Assembly (NCBI GenBank): GCA_003326205.1
Contig: LWTK01000001.1
Location: forward strand, 62,001 to 126,000
Source: Nostoc sp. ATCC 43529
Lineage (GTDB): Bacteria; Cyanobacteriota; Cyanobacteriia; Cyanobacteriales; Nostocaceae
Direction of reading: 5' to 3'
DNA: 64,000 nucleotides
Made by a program: the position numbers and the translations under genes. Below, one piece after another: positions 8,820-18,426 of this stretch. The notes under the pieces were generated by a model that was given only the letters and a program-made list of their open reading frames with translations, did not search any database and was not told the DNA's origin. Every line of letters starts with the position of its first letter. Positions within the stretch are counted from its first letter, which is position 1.

Positions 8820-11800
8820 ATGGCTGAATTCCAAGTCAATACTTACACCAATAACAATCAAATCAACCCCACAGTAGCGATGGATGCAGATGGGGATTTT
8901 GTTATTGCTTGGATTAGCAAAGGTCAGGACGGGTCTTTCGATGGAATATATGCCCAACGCTACAACCGTGCTGGAGTGGCACAAGGGGGCGAATTTAAAG
9001 TTGATACTGACAGCAACTACAATAAATCTAACCCTACAATAGCGATGGATAATGATGGGGATTTTGTCATTTCCTGGGCTAGCGATGGTCAGGATGGATA
9101 TTACGATGGAGTATATGCCCAACGCTATAACAGTGCTGGAGTGGCACAAGGTGGCGAATTTAAAGTTAATACCAGCACCGCTAACAGCGAAAATAACCCC
9201 ACAGTAGCGATGGATGCAGATGGGGATTTTGTCATTTCTTGGGCTAGCGTAGTTAAGTACGATCAAAGCTCGACTGATAATGGAATATATGCCCAACGCT
9301 ACAACAGTGCTGGGGTGGCTATTGGTAGCGAATTTAAGGTCACTACCACCAGCAAAAGCCAAAATAACCCCACAGTAGCGATAGATGCAGATGGGGACTT
9401 TGTGATTTCCTGGCAAAGCGTTGGTCAAGACGGGGCTGGTAGTGGAATATATGCCCAACGCTACAACAGTGCTGGAGTAGCACAAGGGGGCGAATTTCAG
9501 GTAAACAACTACTTCAGCGACGAGCAAATTAATCCCACCATAGCGATGGATGCCAATGGGAACTTTGTGATTGCTTGGCAAAGTTTTGGTCAAGATGGGT
9601 CTGACAATGGGATATATGCTCGACGCTACAACAGTTCTGGGCAGGCACAGGGCGGCGAATTTAAGGTCAATACCTACATCGATGGCGGTCAAAGTAATCC
9701 CAGCATAGCGATGGATGCAAGTGGGAACTTTATTATTTCCTGGCAAAGTTCTGGTCAAGATGGGTCTGACAATGGGATATATGCCCAACGCTACAACAGT
9801 TCTGGGGTAGCTCAAGGAAGCGAATTTAAGGTCAATACCTACACCACCAATAACCAACTTAACCCCACGATAGCGCTGGATGACAACGGGAACTTTTTAA
9901 TTGCTTGGAATAGCTCTGGTCAGGACGGATCTGATGATGGAATATATGCAGAACACTACAAAAACAGTGGTGCTCCCCCAACAATTACCTCTGGTTCTGC
10001 TTCTGCTTTGGCATATACCGAGAACCAGACTAAAGTAATCGATTCAACCATCACTGTTGGTGATACAGACTCCGCCAACTTAGTTAGTGCCACCGTCAGC
10101 ATTAGCAGTGGTTTCATCTCTGGCCAAGATACCCTCGCCTTCACCAACCAAAATGGGATTACTGGCAGTTACAACAGCAGCACAGGTGTCTTAACTTTAA
10201 CTGGCACTTCCACCGTCGTTAATTATCAAACTGCACTGCGTTCCATTACTTATACCAACAGCAGCGAAAACCCGACTACTACACCACGTACCATCAGCTT
10301 TCTAGTTAATGATGGGACTGCTAATAGTACGGCTCTTACCCGCAATATTAATATCACAGCGGTGAGTGATGCGCCCGTTACTACTGTCACAAACTCTGCT
10401 TTGGCATATACCGAGAACGCCACTACAGTTATCGACTCAGGCATTACCATCAGTGACGTAGACTCCGACAACCTCTCTAGTGCTACCGTTAGCATCAGCA
10501 GTGGCTTTGTTTCTGGTCAAGATATCCTCGCCTTCACCAACCAAAATGGGATTACTGGCAGCTATAACAGCAGCACAGGGATTTTAACCTTAACTGGCAG
10601 TGCTACCATTGCTAATTATCAAACTGCGCTGCGTTCCATTACTTATACCAACAGCAGCGACAACCCCACTACTACCCCTCGTACTGTCAGCTTTGTCGTC
10701 AATGATGGGACTGTTAATAGTAGCGCTGTAACCCGCAACATTAATATTACAGCAGTTAACGATAACCCAGTTGTTGCCAACCCCATTGCTGACCAAGCAG
10801 CGACAATAGACACCGCCTTTAACTTCGCCCTACCTGCAAACACCTTCACTGATGTGGATGCTGGAAATCTCACCTACACAGCCAGCCTAGAAGATGGTAA
10901 CTCACTTCCTGGTTGGTTGATCTTCAATGGCACTACCTTCAGTGGGACTCCGACAACTAACAACGTTGGTAACCTCAACATCAAAGTTATCGCCAGTGAT
11001 GGAACAGCATTTATCGAGGATGTCTTTGTACTGACAATCACCGATCCCAATAATCCAGCATTCAATACAATAAATGGCACTTCTTCTGCGAACAAGATAT
11101 CTGGTACAGAGATGAAAGATTTCATCTCTGGATTGCTGGGCAATGATAGCCTCGTAGGACTAGGTGATAATGACACCCTTGATGGGGGTGATGGTAATGA
11201 TACCTTAGATGGTGGTACAGGAAATGACAGTCTCATTGGTGGTAAGGGCAATGATACTTATACTGTAGACAGCCTCAGCGATGTGATTACTGAAGGTTTA
11301 AATGCAGGTACAGATTTAGTCAAGTCTTCTGTTAATTGGGTGTTGGGAGCTAATCTAGAGAACTTGACTTTGATCGGAACCGAGGCAATCAATGGTACTG
11401 GTAACAGCTTGAAGAATGTCCTCACGGGAAATAATGCCGCTAACTTCTTGAAAGGAGAAGATGGCAACGATAAACTGATTGGTAATGCAGGTAATGACAC
11501 TTTAGTTGGCGGTGCAGGTAATGACACCTTAGATGGTGGAGTTGGTAATGATAGTCTTGATGGTGGAGCAGGGGATGACACTTATATCGTAGACAGTCCC
11601 GGCGATACCATTACTGAAGGCTTAAATGCAGGCAAAGATTTAGTCAAGTCTTCTGTAAGTTTTGTGTTAGCAGTTAACCTGGAAAACTTGACCTTGACTG
11701 CAAGCACAGCAATCAATGGTACTGGTAACAACCTGAATAACATCCTTATCGGAAGTACCGCCGCTAACACTTTAAATGGTCTTGATGGCAATGATAGCCT

Positions 11801-12860
11801 GATTGGTGGTACAGGGAATGACACTTTAGTTGGCGGTGCAGGTAATGACACCTTAGATGGTGGAGCCGGTAATGATAGTCTTGATGGTGGAGCAGGGGAT
11901 GACATTTACACCGTAGACAGCCTCAGCGATAAGGTTACTGAAGGTTTAAATGCAGGTATAGATTTAGTCAAGTCTGCTGTGGCTTTTGTGTTGGGAGACA
12001 ACCTAGAAAACTTGACTTTGACTGGAAGCAAGGTCATCAATGGTACTGGCAATAGTCTCAATAACATCATCACAGGAAATGGTGGTGCTAACATTTTGAG
12101 TGGAGAAAATGGCAATGATACTCTGATTGGTGGTTCCGGCAATGACACCTTGTTCGGTGGTGCAGGTGACGATGAATTGGATGGAGGTGCAGGTGATGAT
12201 AGTCTTGATGGTGGAGTCGGCAATGACACTTACACCGTAAACAGCCTCAGCGATAGTATTAGCGAAGGCTTAAATGCAGGCACAGATTTAGTTAAGTCTT
12301 CAATAGCTTGGGTGTTGGGAAATAACCTAGAAAACTTGACTTTGACTGGAAGCTCAGCAATCAATGGTACTGGCAACAGCCTCAATAACATCATCACGGG
12401 AAATGGTGGTGCTAACATCTTGAGCGGAGAAGATGGTAATGATAGCCTTTTTGGTGGTGCAGGCATTGACACCTTGTTGGGCGGTACAGGTGACGATGTA
12501 CTGGCTGGTGGAGTTGGTAAAGATGTCCTAACTGGTGGAAGTGGGCGAGATAGTTTATATCTGACTGACACCCGCACTGGCGGCTTTGATACTATTACTG
12601 ATTTTACTGTTGGAGATGATACTATCTTCATTTCTAAGGCGGAATTTGTACTGACTCAATCTGTGAATACTACGTTGGATTCGAGCATATTCCGACTTGG
12701 CACTAGTGCGACAGCGGCAGGCGATCGCTTCATCTACGATCAAATTACTGGTAACCTATTCTTTGATAAAGATGGAACCGGTAGTGGAGCAAAAGTTCAA
12801 ATCGCCCAGTTCTCCAATCAGGCAATGCTTACTAGTGCAAATATTACTGTGATTGCCTAA
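8820..12860 (+). CDS. RTX-like calcium-binding exoprotein with cadherin-like repeats
   Basis: 1346 residues with no N-terminal signal peptide, as expected for type I secretion by a C-terminal signal. Residues 1-385 hold about seven degenerate 50-55-residue repeats of the type [16 protein letters not shown]...[11 protein letters not shown]. Residues 390-635 hold two roughly 120-residue cadherin-like modules, then a putative-Ig module ([20 protein letters not shown]) to about 740. Residues 750-1250 carry GGxGNDTLxGG calcium-binding nonapeptides in four near-identical 108-residue blocks. Each block also contains a motif like [19 protein letters not shown] and a [10 protein letters not shown] strand. 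The end ([20 protein letters not shown], then [18 protein letters not shown]) is the usual cyanobacterial RTX tail. It is likely a surface or secreted structural protein. No ABC exporter is in the window. Confidence 0.9.
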   Translation: MAEFQVNTYTNNNQINPTVAMDADGDFVIAWISKGQDGSFDGIYAQRYNRAGVAQGGEFKVDTDSNYNKSNPTIAMDNDGDFVISWASDGQDGYYDGVYAQRYNSAGVAQGGEFKVNTSTANSENNPTVAMDADGDFVISWASVVKYDQSSTDNGIYAQRYNSAGVAIGSEFKVTTTSKSQNNPTVAIDADGDFVISWQSVGQDGAGSGIYAQRYNSAGVAQGGEFQVNNYFSDEQINPTIAMDANGNFVIAWQSFGQDGSDNGIYARRYNSSGQAQGGEFKVNTYIDGGQSNPSIAMDASGNFIISWQSSGQDGSDNGIYAQRYNSSGVAQGSEFKVNTYTTNNQLNPTIALDDNGNFLIAWNSSGQDGSDDGIYAEHYKNSGAPPTITSGSASALAYTENQTKVIDSTITVGDTDSANLVSATVSISSGFISGQDTLAFTNQNGITGSYNSSTGVLTLTGTSTVVNYQTALRSITYTNSSENPTTTPRTISFLVNDGTANSTALTRNINITAVSDAPVTTVTNSALAYTENATTVIDSGITISDVDSDNLSSATVSISSGFVSGQDILAFTNQNGITGSYNSSTGILTLTGSATIANYQTALRSITYTNSSDNPTTTPRTVSFVVNDGTVNSSAVTRNINITAVNDNPVVANPIADQAATIDTAFNFALPANTFTDVDAGNLTYTASLEDGNSLPGWLIFNGTTFSGTPTTNNVGNLNIKVIASDGTAFIEDVFVLTITDPNNPAFNTINGTSSANKISGTEMKDFISGLLGNDSLVGLGDNDTLDGGDGNDTLDGGTGNDSLIGGKGNDTYTVDSLSDVITEGLNAGTDLVKSSVNWVLGANLENLTLIGTEAINGTGNSLKNVLTGNNAANFLKGEDGNDKLIGNAGNDTLVGGAGNDTLDGGVGNDSLDGGAGDDTYIVDSPGDTITEGLNAGKDLVKSSVSFVLAVNLENLTLTASTAINGTGNNLNNILIGSTAANTLNGLDGNDSLIGGTGNDTLVGGAGNDTLDGGAGNDSLDGGAGDDIYTVDSLSDKVTEGLNAGIDLVKSAVAFVLGDNLENLTLTGSKVINGTGNSLNNIITGNGGANILSGENGNDTLIGGSGNDTLFGGAGDDELDGGAGDDSLDGGVGNDTYTVNSLSDSISEGLNAGTDLVKSSIAWVLGNNLENLTLTGSSAINGTGNSLNNIITGNGGANILSGEDGNDSLFGGAGIDTLLGGTGDDVLAGGVGKDVLTGGSGRDSLYLTDTRTGGFDTITDFTVGDDTIFISKAEFVLTQSVNTTLDSSIFRLGTSATAAGDRFIYDQITGNLFFDKDGTGSGAKVQIAQFSNQAMLTSANITVIA

Positions 12861-12924
12861 CGCCAGCTATGCAGCAAGCATTGGTAAATTAGCCAGTCAG
12901 GTTGAAGCACTCTAATACACATAC

Positions 12925-12958
12925 AAGGTTGGGTTTTGCAACAGCGAAACCCAACCTT
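12925..12958. terminator. Strong hairpin after the RTX gene
   Basis: AAGGTTGGGTTT (12925-12936) pairs perfectly with AAACCCAACCTT (12947-12958) across a 10-nt loop. It lies 65 bp after the stop and probably terminates transcription. The T-tract is weak. Confidence 0.6.
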
Positions 12959-13061
12959 ATAAATTAAGATCCAATGATTTATTTTTTGGTAGTCACTGAA
13001 TAGAACTGGCTATTAGCCAACTCTATAAACCTGTATCTTCAGCACTTGCAAAGCACCTGAT

Positions 13062-13703
13062 TTAATTAGTGCCAGGTTGGGTTGGAATAAACTGTTGTTG
13101 CGTTGGGACTGGCGTAGTTTCCAAACTAGGGCTTGAACCAGTAGGTAATAGAGTCGGTGGTGTAGATGAAGAAACCCCGATAACGCTACTGTCACTGCCA
13201 TCGATACAAGTGTCCAATGCCTGGTTCGGAGGAAGCTCGATTTTACTCAGCAAGCCAACTACACACTGACCAAAGCGCACGGGTAACAAACTGCGACCAC
13301 AGTAATTTAAGGCTGATGGATTAATTGCTTCCTTGGTTATTGAGCTAACGCCAACTACACAGGTAGCTAATTCCTCAGGACGCCTAGCTCTCCCACAGTA
13401 AGAAAGGGCATCTGCCGCTGTAATCTCAGTTTGCCTGTCAATTTTAACGACACAAGCGCCAAAATCTCTGGGACGTAGTGCATTGGCACAGCCTTGTGAT
13501 GCGGCTTCTGGGGTTATACCAGCCTTTAAAAGACCCTGTGCACAAATACTGTAATCATTCCTGTAGGAGGCTGCGATCGCCATATCAGGTAAAATAGCTG
13601 TCAACAATCCAGCTATTGCCAAAACTGGTACTGTTACAATCCCAAAGGTAGAACTGCCTTGTTTGTTCTGACCTTTGCTAACCGCTTTTTTGCTCTTTAA
13701 CAT
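13062..13703 (-). CDS. Secreted protein with repeated cysteine motifs
   Basis: 213 residues from ATG at 13703. A GGAG ribosome site 7 nt upstream favours this start over two upstream in-frame ones. A hydrophobic segment at about 19-43 (FGIVTVPVLAIAGLLTAI, ending PDMAIAAS) looks like a signal peptide. The mature part carries about four roughly 38-residue repeats with paired cysteines: CAQGLLKAGITPEAASQGC, ALRPRDFGACVVK, ALSYCGRARRPEELATCVVG, ALNYCGRSLLPVRFGQCVVG and ALDTC. The eight Cys suggest disulfides in the periplasm or outside. The last 50 residues are Ser/Thr/Pro-rich and probably disordered. Family not recognised. Confidence 0.75.
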   Translation of the reverse strand: MLKSKKAVSKGQNKQGSSTFGIVTVPVLAIAGLLTAILPDMAIAASYRNDYSICAQGLLKAGITPEAASQGCANALRPRDFGACVVKIDRQTEITAADALSYCGRARRPEELATCVVGVSSITKEAINPSALNYCGRSLLPVRFGQCVVGLLSKIELPPNQALDTCIDGSDSSVIGVSSSTPPTLLPTGSSPSLETTPVPTQQQFIPTQPGTN

Positions 13704-14367
13704 TGCCATTCTCCAAACACCCAAAGTAATGCTAACTCAAATATCTGAAAAATCCTCAGGAATCAGGCACAATTCAGGATTCGGGAGCTGAGCCGGAGAC
13801 ACTGTGCCAAGGCGTCATAACTGAGAATTCACAATTGACAATTGAGGGGTCACAATGCTCTTGGGTTGAGCATTCAAGCAAGATCTACACAGGATTGATT
13901 ATGCTGGAAATTGTGTTAATATGGGGAATTGTGTTAATATTATGATTCTTTGAAAAAGATAGCAGATTTTCAGGAAACTGAAGTACCTAACCTCAGTCTC
14001 GTAGCCAAGCAAAAAGCTTGTTTTACTCCTGACTGCTGGCTTGTGAATTCTGAATTCTGACTCAGGAATTGCTGAATTCTACTCTCAGTAGGTAACGTAA
14101 TAAAGTATTTCAGAATAACAATACTGCGTAAACCAATCTCACGATTGAGTAGCCTACGAAACCAAATAAACACAAAAAAACTAATTGCAAAAGTACGATA
14201 CGGCACATCGGAATTAACGCTTGGGGAGAAGATGCTTGTACTTTGGAAAGATACGTCAGACCAAGGCCAGCACCGTCGTAGAACCAAGAATCTCCTGATT
14301 TTTAATCAGTGGAGTGTCAAAATAGATGTTTGGGTAAAGTTTAAACAGGATTAGATTAAGGAAACTC
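13704..14367. other. Repeat-rich spacer and rpsD leader
   Basis: No gene seen. It contains CACAATTGACAATTGAG near 13831, a 14-bp direct repeat AATTGTGTTAATAT at 13909-13922 and 13927-13940, and GAATTC-rich repeats near 14043-14077. The last 100 bp may be the rpsD leader; no specific control element was identified. Confidence 0.4.
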
Positions 14368-14976
14368 ATGTCCCGATACAGAGGGCCACGCCTCAGAATT
14401 ATACGTCGTTTGGGCGACCTGCCTGGATTAACTCGTAAAAGCGCCAGACGTGCTTATCCACCAGGTCAGCATGGTCAGAACCGCAAGAAGCGCTCTGAGT
14501 ATGCCATCCGTCTAGAAGAAAAGCAAAAGCTCCGTTTCAACTACGGTTTGACGGAAAAGCAACTGCTACGCTATGTGCGGAAAGCCAGACGTGTTACTGG
14601 TTCTACCGGACAAGTCCTGCTGCAATTGCTAGAAATGCGTTTGGATAACACCGTTTTTCGCTTGGGTCTAGCTCCAACGATTCCAGCGGCTCGTCAATTG
14701 GTGAACCACGGTCACATTACTGTTAACGGCCGTGTAGTTAATATTGCCAGCTATCAATGCCGTGCTGGTGAAACGATCGCTGTCAGAGACCGGGAACAAT
14801 CACGCAAGTTGGTGGAAAATAACTTGCAATATCCCGGTTTGGCTAACCTTCCCAGTCACCTGGAGTTCGACAAAAATAAGTTGGTTGGAAAAGTCAACGG
14901 TATTATTGAGCGAGAATGGGTGGCACTACAAGTTAACGAACTACTTGTGGTGGAATACTACTCACGACAAGCGTAA
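14368..14976 (+). CDS. rpsD: 30S ribosomal protein S4
   Basis: 202 residues, the cyanobacterial/plastid S4 form. It starts [20 protein letters not shown] and has the S4 RNA-binding domain at about 90-150 ([39 protein letters not shown]). S4 nucleates assembly of the small-subunit body and can autoregulate translation. AAGGAAA lies about 5-8 nt before the ATG. It stands alone, as often in cyanobacteria, and converges on moaA across an STRR hairpin. Confidence 0.98.
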   Translation: MSRYRGPRLRIIRRLGDLPGLTRKSARRAYPPGQHGQNRKKRSEYAIRLEEKQKLRFNYGLTEKQLLRYVRKARRVTGSTGQVLLQLLEMRLDNTVFRLGLAPTIPAARQLVNHGHITVNGRVVNIASYQCRAGETIAVRDREQSRKLVENNLQYPGLANLPSHLEFDKNKLVGKVNGIIEREWVALQVNELLVVEYYSRQA

Positions 14977-14978
14977 TA

Positions 14979-15030
14979 GTCATTTGTCCTTAGTCATTTG
15001 TCCTTAGTCATTTGCAAAGGACAAATGACA
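14979..15030. terminator. STRR hairpin between rpsD and moaA
   Basis: Two copies of CATTTGTCCTTAGT followed by AAGGACAAATGACAAATGAC. The CATTTGTCCTT units (14981-14991, 14995-15005) pair with AAGGACAAATG (15017-15027). It lies between two converging genes, so the repeat array may serve as a two-way terminator. Confidence 0.55.
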
Positions 15031-15042
15031 AATGACGAATAG

Positions 15043-16029
15043 CTAACCACCAATTTGTGACATGGTACGGGTGTACGTACCTTTGATACCAGAGTCGCGT
15101 GCTTTAAAGTTGATTTCTGGCTTGATTGCTAGTAAACGCCTCACCTGCTCTTTTAGTTGAGCAGTACTAGTACCAGAACGCAAGGCAGTTTTCAGGTCGA
15201 GTTGACCAGTTTCATTCAATAAACACGGACGCAGCCAACCATCAGCACTCAGGCGCATTCGGTTACAACGATCGCAAAAACATTCTGACATCTGACTAAT
15301 AAATCCGAGGGTTCCCTTGGCTCCAGGAATTTGAAACACATCAGCAGGGCCAGCGCCACGAACTTGGGATTCTGTCAAGCCCCAACGTTCCCGGATGCGT
15401 TGGCGTAAATCACCTGAAGATACCCAACCGCGATCGCCAAATAAATTCAAATTGCCAATGGGCATAAATTCAATAAATCTCACGTGCCACTGTCTATTTA
15501 TTGTCAGGGCAGCTAAATCTAAAACTTCGCTATCGTTAACGCCAGGAATGACTACCACATTTAGCTTGAGTGGGTTAAATCCGACTTGATAGGCAACTTG
15601 AATGCCATCCCAAACTTGTTGCCAACGAGAACGACCGCGATTACCAATAATTTGATCGAAAGTGCTGGGGTCGAGAGAATCCAGACTAATATTAATGCGT
15701 CGTAGACCTGCATCGTAGAGGTTTTGTGCCATTGAGGCAAGCAAAAACCCGTTGGTGGTCATTGACAAATCTTGAGTTTGGGGAAAAGAGGCGATCGCAC
15801 CTACTAAATCCACCACGCCAGGACGTAATAACGGTTCGCCGCCAGTCAAACGAAAGCGGCTAAAACCAAGAGGAATAAATACTTCTTGCAGGAGAACGAG
15901 CAGTTCTTCATCGCTCAACAGCTGTTGCTTGAGAATATAGTCCAGTTCTACTCCCTCTGGCATACAGTATTGGCAACGGAAGTTGCAGCGATCGATTAAA
16001 CTAATCCGGAGGTAGTCTACCTGGTTCAT
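15043..16029 (-). CDS. moaA: GTP 3',8-cyclase MoaA
   Basis: 328 residues. This radical SAM enzyme converts GTP to 3',8-cyclo-GTP, the first step of molybdenum cofactor synthesis. The N-terminal cluster CxxxCxxC is at Cys15, Cys19 and Cys22 ([14 protein letters not shown]), followed by the SAM-binding [11 protein letters not shown]. The C-terminal cluster is in [20 protein letters not shown], and the chain ends in the functional Gly-Gly tail (SQIGG). It is complete. No other moa gene is adjacent. Nitrate reductase needs Moco, and a sequence fitting the NtcA consensus lies about 75 bp upstream. Confidence 0.96.
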   Translation of the reverse strand: MNQVDYLRISLIDRCNFRCQYCMPEGVELDYILKQQLLSDEELLVLLQEVFIPLGFSRFRLTGGEPLLRPGVVDLVGAIASFPQTQDLSMTTNGFLLASMAQNLYDAGLRRINISLDSLDPSTFDQIIGNRGRSRWQQVWDGIQVAYQVGFNPLKLNVVVIPGVNDSEVLDLAALTINRQWHVRFIEFMPIGNLNLFGDRGWVSSGDLRQRIRERWGLTESQVRGAGPADVFQIPGAKGTLGFISQMSECFCDRCNRMRLSADGWLRPCLLNETGQLDLKTALRSGTSTAQLKEQVRRLLAIKPEINFKARDSGIKGTYTRTMSQIGG

Positions 16030-16103
16030 TGTTTTTTATTTTTATTGTCTTTGAATAATTAAAAACACCACTGAGGTGGTTTACCCCTTTATCTATGTTT
16101 GTT

Positions 16104-16117
16104 GTAATTGAAAATAC
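16104..16117. promoter_or_regulatory. Possible NtcA-type box
   Basis: GTA, eight bases, TAC (GTAATTGAAAATAC) fits the NtcA consensus and lies between divergent moaA and the DUF3102-like gene. The spacing to candidate -10 boxes is not ideal on either side (TAGAAT at 16135 is too close, CATAAT at 16155 too far). It may be chance. Confidence 0.3.
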
Positions 16118-16196
16118 CGTCTTGTCCCTTAAGTTAGAATTCACAGAATTGTGGCATAATAAGCCGGTCGCATACACTACTCGTTAGCCATCCATC

Positions 16197-17228
16197 GTGC
16201 AAGATACCGACTCCATCAACGACCTTGCTGCGGCTTTGCAACAGCCAGCAGATCTCACCTTTGAACTACCCGATCCAGAAGATGAACAGATTTTAGAGTC
16301 AGATTTTCAACAGCAGCTCGAAATAGCTTGGCAGGTATGCGATCGCTTCGATTTGCAAACTGAAATCTGGCGGGGGCGAATTTTACGCGCCATCCGCGAC
16401 AGAGAAAAAATAGGTGGTGACGGACGCGGTACGGGTTTTCTCAGATGGCTAAAAGAACGGGAAATCAGCAAAAGTCAAGCTTATGCCTGGATTCAACTAG
16501 CTAATAGTGCTGATACCCTTTTAGAAGAAGGCAAACTAGACCCCAGCGCAGTGAATAACTTTAGCAAACGGGCATTTGTCGAAACCTCCAAAGCCGTCCC
16601 AGAAGTACAACACATGGTGAGTGAAGCCGCCCAAAAAGGCGATCGCATCACCAGGCGAGAAGTGCGACAACTCACCGATGAATGGACAGCTATGTCCTCA
16701 GAATTACTACCCGAACCAGTCAGGGCAAAAGCCGCAGATAACACACTTCCGCCGCGCTACATTGCCCCTCTGGTAAAGGAAATGGAAAAACTGCCAGAAT
16801 CGCACCAAAAGTTTATCCAGAAGGAAATAGCTGCCAATCCTGATGTAGATACCTTAAAACAGGTAACCACAGAAGCGCGTAATTTAGCAAAATACCTTAA
16901 AGGTGCAGCTCAAGTCCAGGCCTTAACGCAGGAAAATATTGATATTGAAACTGCTTTAGAAGAAGCGCAAAGAGTCGGCTGTTTGAGTATTGCTGCCGAT
17001 CTAGTCAATCAAGCATCTCAAATTGAACAAACCATCGCCAAACTATATATGACTTGGAAACGTATCGGCAATTTGGCAGATAGATTGTATGTAGATACTG
17101 GCGCAAGTACACCCAACTTGCGATCGCTCCTCAGTTGTTTAGAACCTCTGGGTGGTGAAATCATGGAATTGCAACTGAGTGGTACAACAGAACACACTGT
17201 ACGTTTGCAGATTCAGGAGACGAATTAG
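16197..17228 (+). CDS. DUF3102/ParB-like helix-turn-helix protein
   Basis: 343 residues from a GTG start. Residues 45-110 (IWRGRILRAIRDREKIGGDG, FLRWLKEREISKSQAYAWIQ) resemble the DUF3102/KfrA-like pattern in which a small-genome-maintenance-type HTH is formed around SKSQAYAWIQLA. The remainder is helical with no enzyme motif. DNA binding is an inference from this region only. No parA partner is adjacent, and the function is unknown. It ends in spacer repeats. Confidence 0.6.
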   Translation: MQDTDSINDLAAALQQPADLTFELPDPEDEQILESDFQQQLEIAWQVCDRFDLQTEIWRGRILRAIRDREKIGGDGRGTGFLRWLKEREISKSQAYAWIQLANSADTLLEEGKLDPSAVNNFSKRAFVETSKAVPEVQHMVSEAAQKGDRITRREVRQLTDEWTAMSSELLPEPVRAKAADNTLPPRYIAPLVKEMEKLPESHQKFIQKEIAANPDVDTLKQVTTEARNLAKYLKGAAQVQALTQENIDIETALEEAQRVGCLSIAADLVNQASQIEQTIAKLYMTWKRIGNLADRLYVDTGASTPNLRSLLSCLEPLGGEIMELQLSGTTEHTVRLQIQETN

Positions 17229-17231
17229 GAA

Positions 17232-17335
17232 TGGGGCATGGGGCATTGGGCATTGGGCATTGATTATTCCCCGCGTCCCCGCGTCTCCCCATCTCCCCAT
17301 CTCCCTCATCTCCTTCATCTCCTCCACCAGCACTC
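17232..17335. repeat. Low-complexity spacer repeats
   Basis: GGGGCATTGGGCATTGGGCA units, then CCCCGCGTCTCCCCATCTCC and CTCATCTCC units. The same units occur in frame inside the genes at 37744-39375 and 60683-64000. Confidence 0.8.
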
Positions 17336-17342
17336 GACCGGG

Positions 17343-17519
17343 CTAGGATGCCATTCTCTTTTTTATTTCCTCTATTAATTGTTCTGTAGTCTTGACTACT
17401 ACACGTCCAGGCTTTGACCTAACAATTTCCATATAGTGCTGAAATGCGTCTTCATCGTCAGGGTGTGCAATCACGTATTTTCTCAGTTCTGCTTCGCTAA
17501 GGCTTAAATAGTCATTCAT
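17343..17519 (-). CDS. DUF6887-like small protein
   Basis: 58 residues beginning MNDYLSLSEAELRKYVIAHP and ending EEIKKRMAS. The motif (hydrophobic N-terminus, ELRKYVIAHPDDEDAFQHYM) matches what I recall of the cyanobacterial DUF6887 family, usually encoded with DUF6888. Its ATG overlaps the TGA of the split DUF6888 gene by 4 nt (ATGA), which suggests translational coupling. A toxin-antitoxin or regulatory role has been suspected for such pairs but is unproven. Confidence 0.7.
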   Translation of the reverse strand: MNDYLSLSEAELRKYVIAHPDDEDAFQHYMEIVRSKPGRVVVKTTEQLIEEIKKRMAS

Positions 17520-17890
17520 TCTATTATTTTCTCCCCATTACTAAGAATTTCTATTTGGATAGATTCACCAATCAAAATTACGATTCGGTTACTTCTCTCA
17601 TCAAATCTCACCAGGGTTATGTCAACCCAATTCGCAATTTCCAATTCGCAATTCGCAGTTACAATCAGTGGGGGCATTACCCCGTACACTGAATTGTTGC
17701 ACCACCAACCTACGGTATGGTGGGGGCTTGAACCCACTTTTAGGCAATTAATCAATTAAAATTCGCAATTCACATTTTTTAATTGCGAATTGCGAATTGC
17801 GAATTGACAATTGTTTTGGTCACGGAATAAATTGCTAGTGCGAACGCAAAAATCAAAAAATGCTTCGAGTTGCTCGACGGTAGGTTTCAT
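17516..17890 (-). pseudogene. DUF6888-like gene split by a 194-bp insertion
   Basis: The N-terminal 24 codons (17890-17819: MKPTVEQLEAFFDF, then CVRTSNLFRD) and the C-terminal 34 codons (17620-17516: ITLVRFDERSNRIVILIG and so on to GEKIIE) are separated by foreign DNA at 17625-17818. Removing it plus one copy of the duplicated GTCA restores a continuous 58-residue frame with no base gained or lost. The insert adds 198 nt including the duplication, so frame is kept, but an in-frame TAA at 17758-17756 stops translation. A TTG directly after this stop could restart a 79-residue hybrid. Confidence 0.85.
17621..17822. mobile_element. 194-bp miniature element with GTCA target duplication
   Basis: The element occupies 17625-17818, flanked by GTCA at 17621-17624 and 17819-17822. 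Both ends carry AATTCGCAATTCGCAATT-type repeats in opposite orientation. The interior contains two hairpin-forming stretches: CAGTGGGGGCATTACCCCG then TACACTG, and CCACCAACCTACGGTATGGTGG. It encodes nothing. It is probably a non-autonomous element moved in trans. Confidence 0.75.
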
Positions 17891-17900
17891 TAGTTATTAT

Positions 17901-18062
17901 TCACTTTTCCTTACCCTCCTTATCAAGGGTAACTATCAAAGGAGCTTTTTTTTCCTGAGAGGCGAAACGGTTAGGCAAGGCTTTGCGATAATCAAAGTTA
18001 TACTCTGGAAGCAAGTCATCATTTGCGTTGTTGGGGGATTCAGAAGCCTGTGAATTCTTCAT
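17901..18062 (-). CDS. Probable antitoxin of a BrnT-type toxin
   Basis: 53 residues, ATG at 18062, stop at 17901-17903. It starts MKNSQASESPNNANDD, continues LLPEYNFDYRKALPNRFA and ends VTLDKEGKEK. The DLLPEYNFDY...NRFA pattern is typical of the small antitoxins encoded after brnT in cyanobacteria. The start lies inside the 3' end of the brnT remnant (23-nt overlap), as expected for a toxin-antitoxin operon. It may lack the C-terminal part of longer homologues. The DUF6888 start is 10 nt downstream. Confidence 0.65.
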   Translation of the reverse strand: MKNSQASESPNNANDDLLPEYNFDYRKALPNRFASQEKKAPLIVTLDKEGKEK

Positions 18063-18135
18063 AATCTCTTCGTTCTTTCTTGGTTGCTAGACGTGCGCTA
18101 ATGATACGGATAACGTTTGCTCTTTCAGTAAGGGA
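18040..18135 (-). pseudogene. brnT toxin remnant (C-terminal end)
   Basis: The last 29 or so codons of a BrnT-like ribonuclease toxin survive: TERANVIRIISARLATKKER followed by RDYEEFTGF. IRIISAR.ATKKER.DYE is the family's C-terminal signature. Upstream, the frame enters a repeat end (18131-18157) shared with 5290-5316, so the 5' part is lost and no start remains. The toxin is very probably dead while its antitoxin frame persists. Confidence 0.7.
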
Positions 18136-18180
18136 TTACCAAGAAATAAATTATCCAATTTTGTGGGGTGGACATCTTGT
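18131..18180. mobile_element. End of a miniature element abutting brnT
   Basis: Bases 18131-18157 are identical, inverted, to 5290-5316, the right end of the inner element at 5191-5316. Then follows GTGGGGTGGACATCTTGTC, also a relative of the text inside that element (near 5262-5280). It is adjacent to the point where brnT homology ends. Confidence 0.55.
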
Positions 18181-18183
18181 CAG

Positions 18184-18370
18184 TGGTGTCAACTTAACGT
18201 GAAACCTTTGTCATGACCTAGTTTTGAATTCACTCTTTTACGAGTTCGATCCGTGTTACCCCACCCCGGTTTTGTCTAAAGCCAAAACCTCCCCTCCCCT
18301 TGCTAAGGGGAGGGGTTGGGGGTGGGGGAAAACGATTGTGGGGCAAGAGTTTGAGCTTAAGTTGACACCA
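18184..18370. mobile_element. 187-bp element with perfect 14-bp terminal inverted repeats
   Basis: TGGTGTCAACTTAA (18184-18197) is matched by TTAAGTTGACACCA (18357-18370). The interior has a large G/C-strand palindrome (CCTCCCCTCCCC, TTGCTA, GGGGAGGGG). There is no coding capacity. A target duplication is not obvious. Confidence 0.6.
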
Positions 18371-18426
18371 ATGACAGCTGTGCTACCCTACTGCCGATCC
18401 ATAGTGAAAACGTTATATCTGAATTT

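Noticed and set aside
8796..9857. A 353-codon open frame on the minus strand opposite the RTX gene
   Set aside because: It is antisense to tandem repeats of a real gene; repetitive codons with few stops on the complement explain it. There is no ribosome site and no homology signal.
10874..12631. Serial minus-strand frames of 107-133 codons opposite the RTX blocks
   Set aside because: They repeat with the 324-bp period of the plus-strand gene and are shadows of its GGxGNDT repeats.
14145..14354. 69-codon frame before rpsD
   Set aside because: Low-quality composition, no ribosome site, and it overlaps the likely rpsD leader.
17700..17740. tRNA-like T-arm (GTGGGTTCAAGCCCCCAC on the minus strand)
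   Set aside because: The loop is 8 nt, there is no acceptor or anticodon arm, and it lies inside the 194-bp element.
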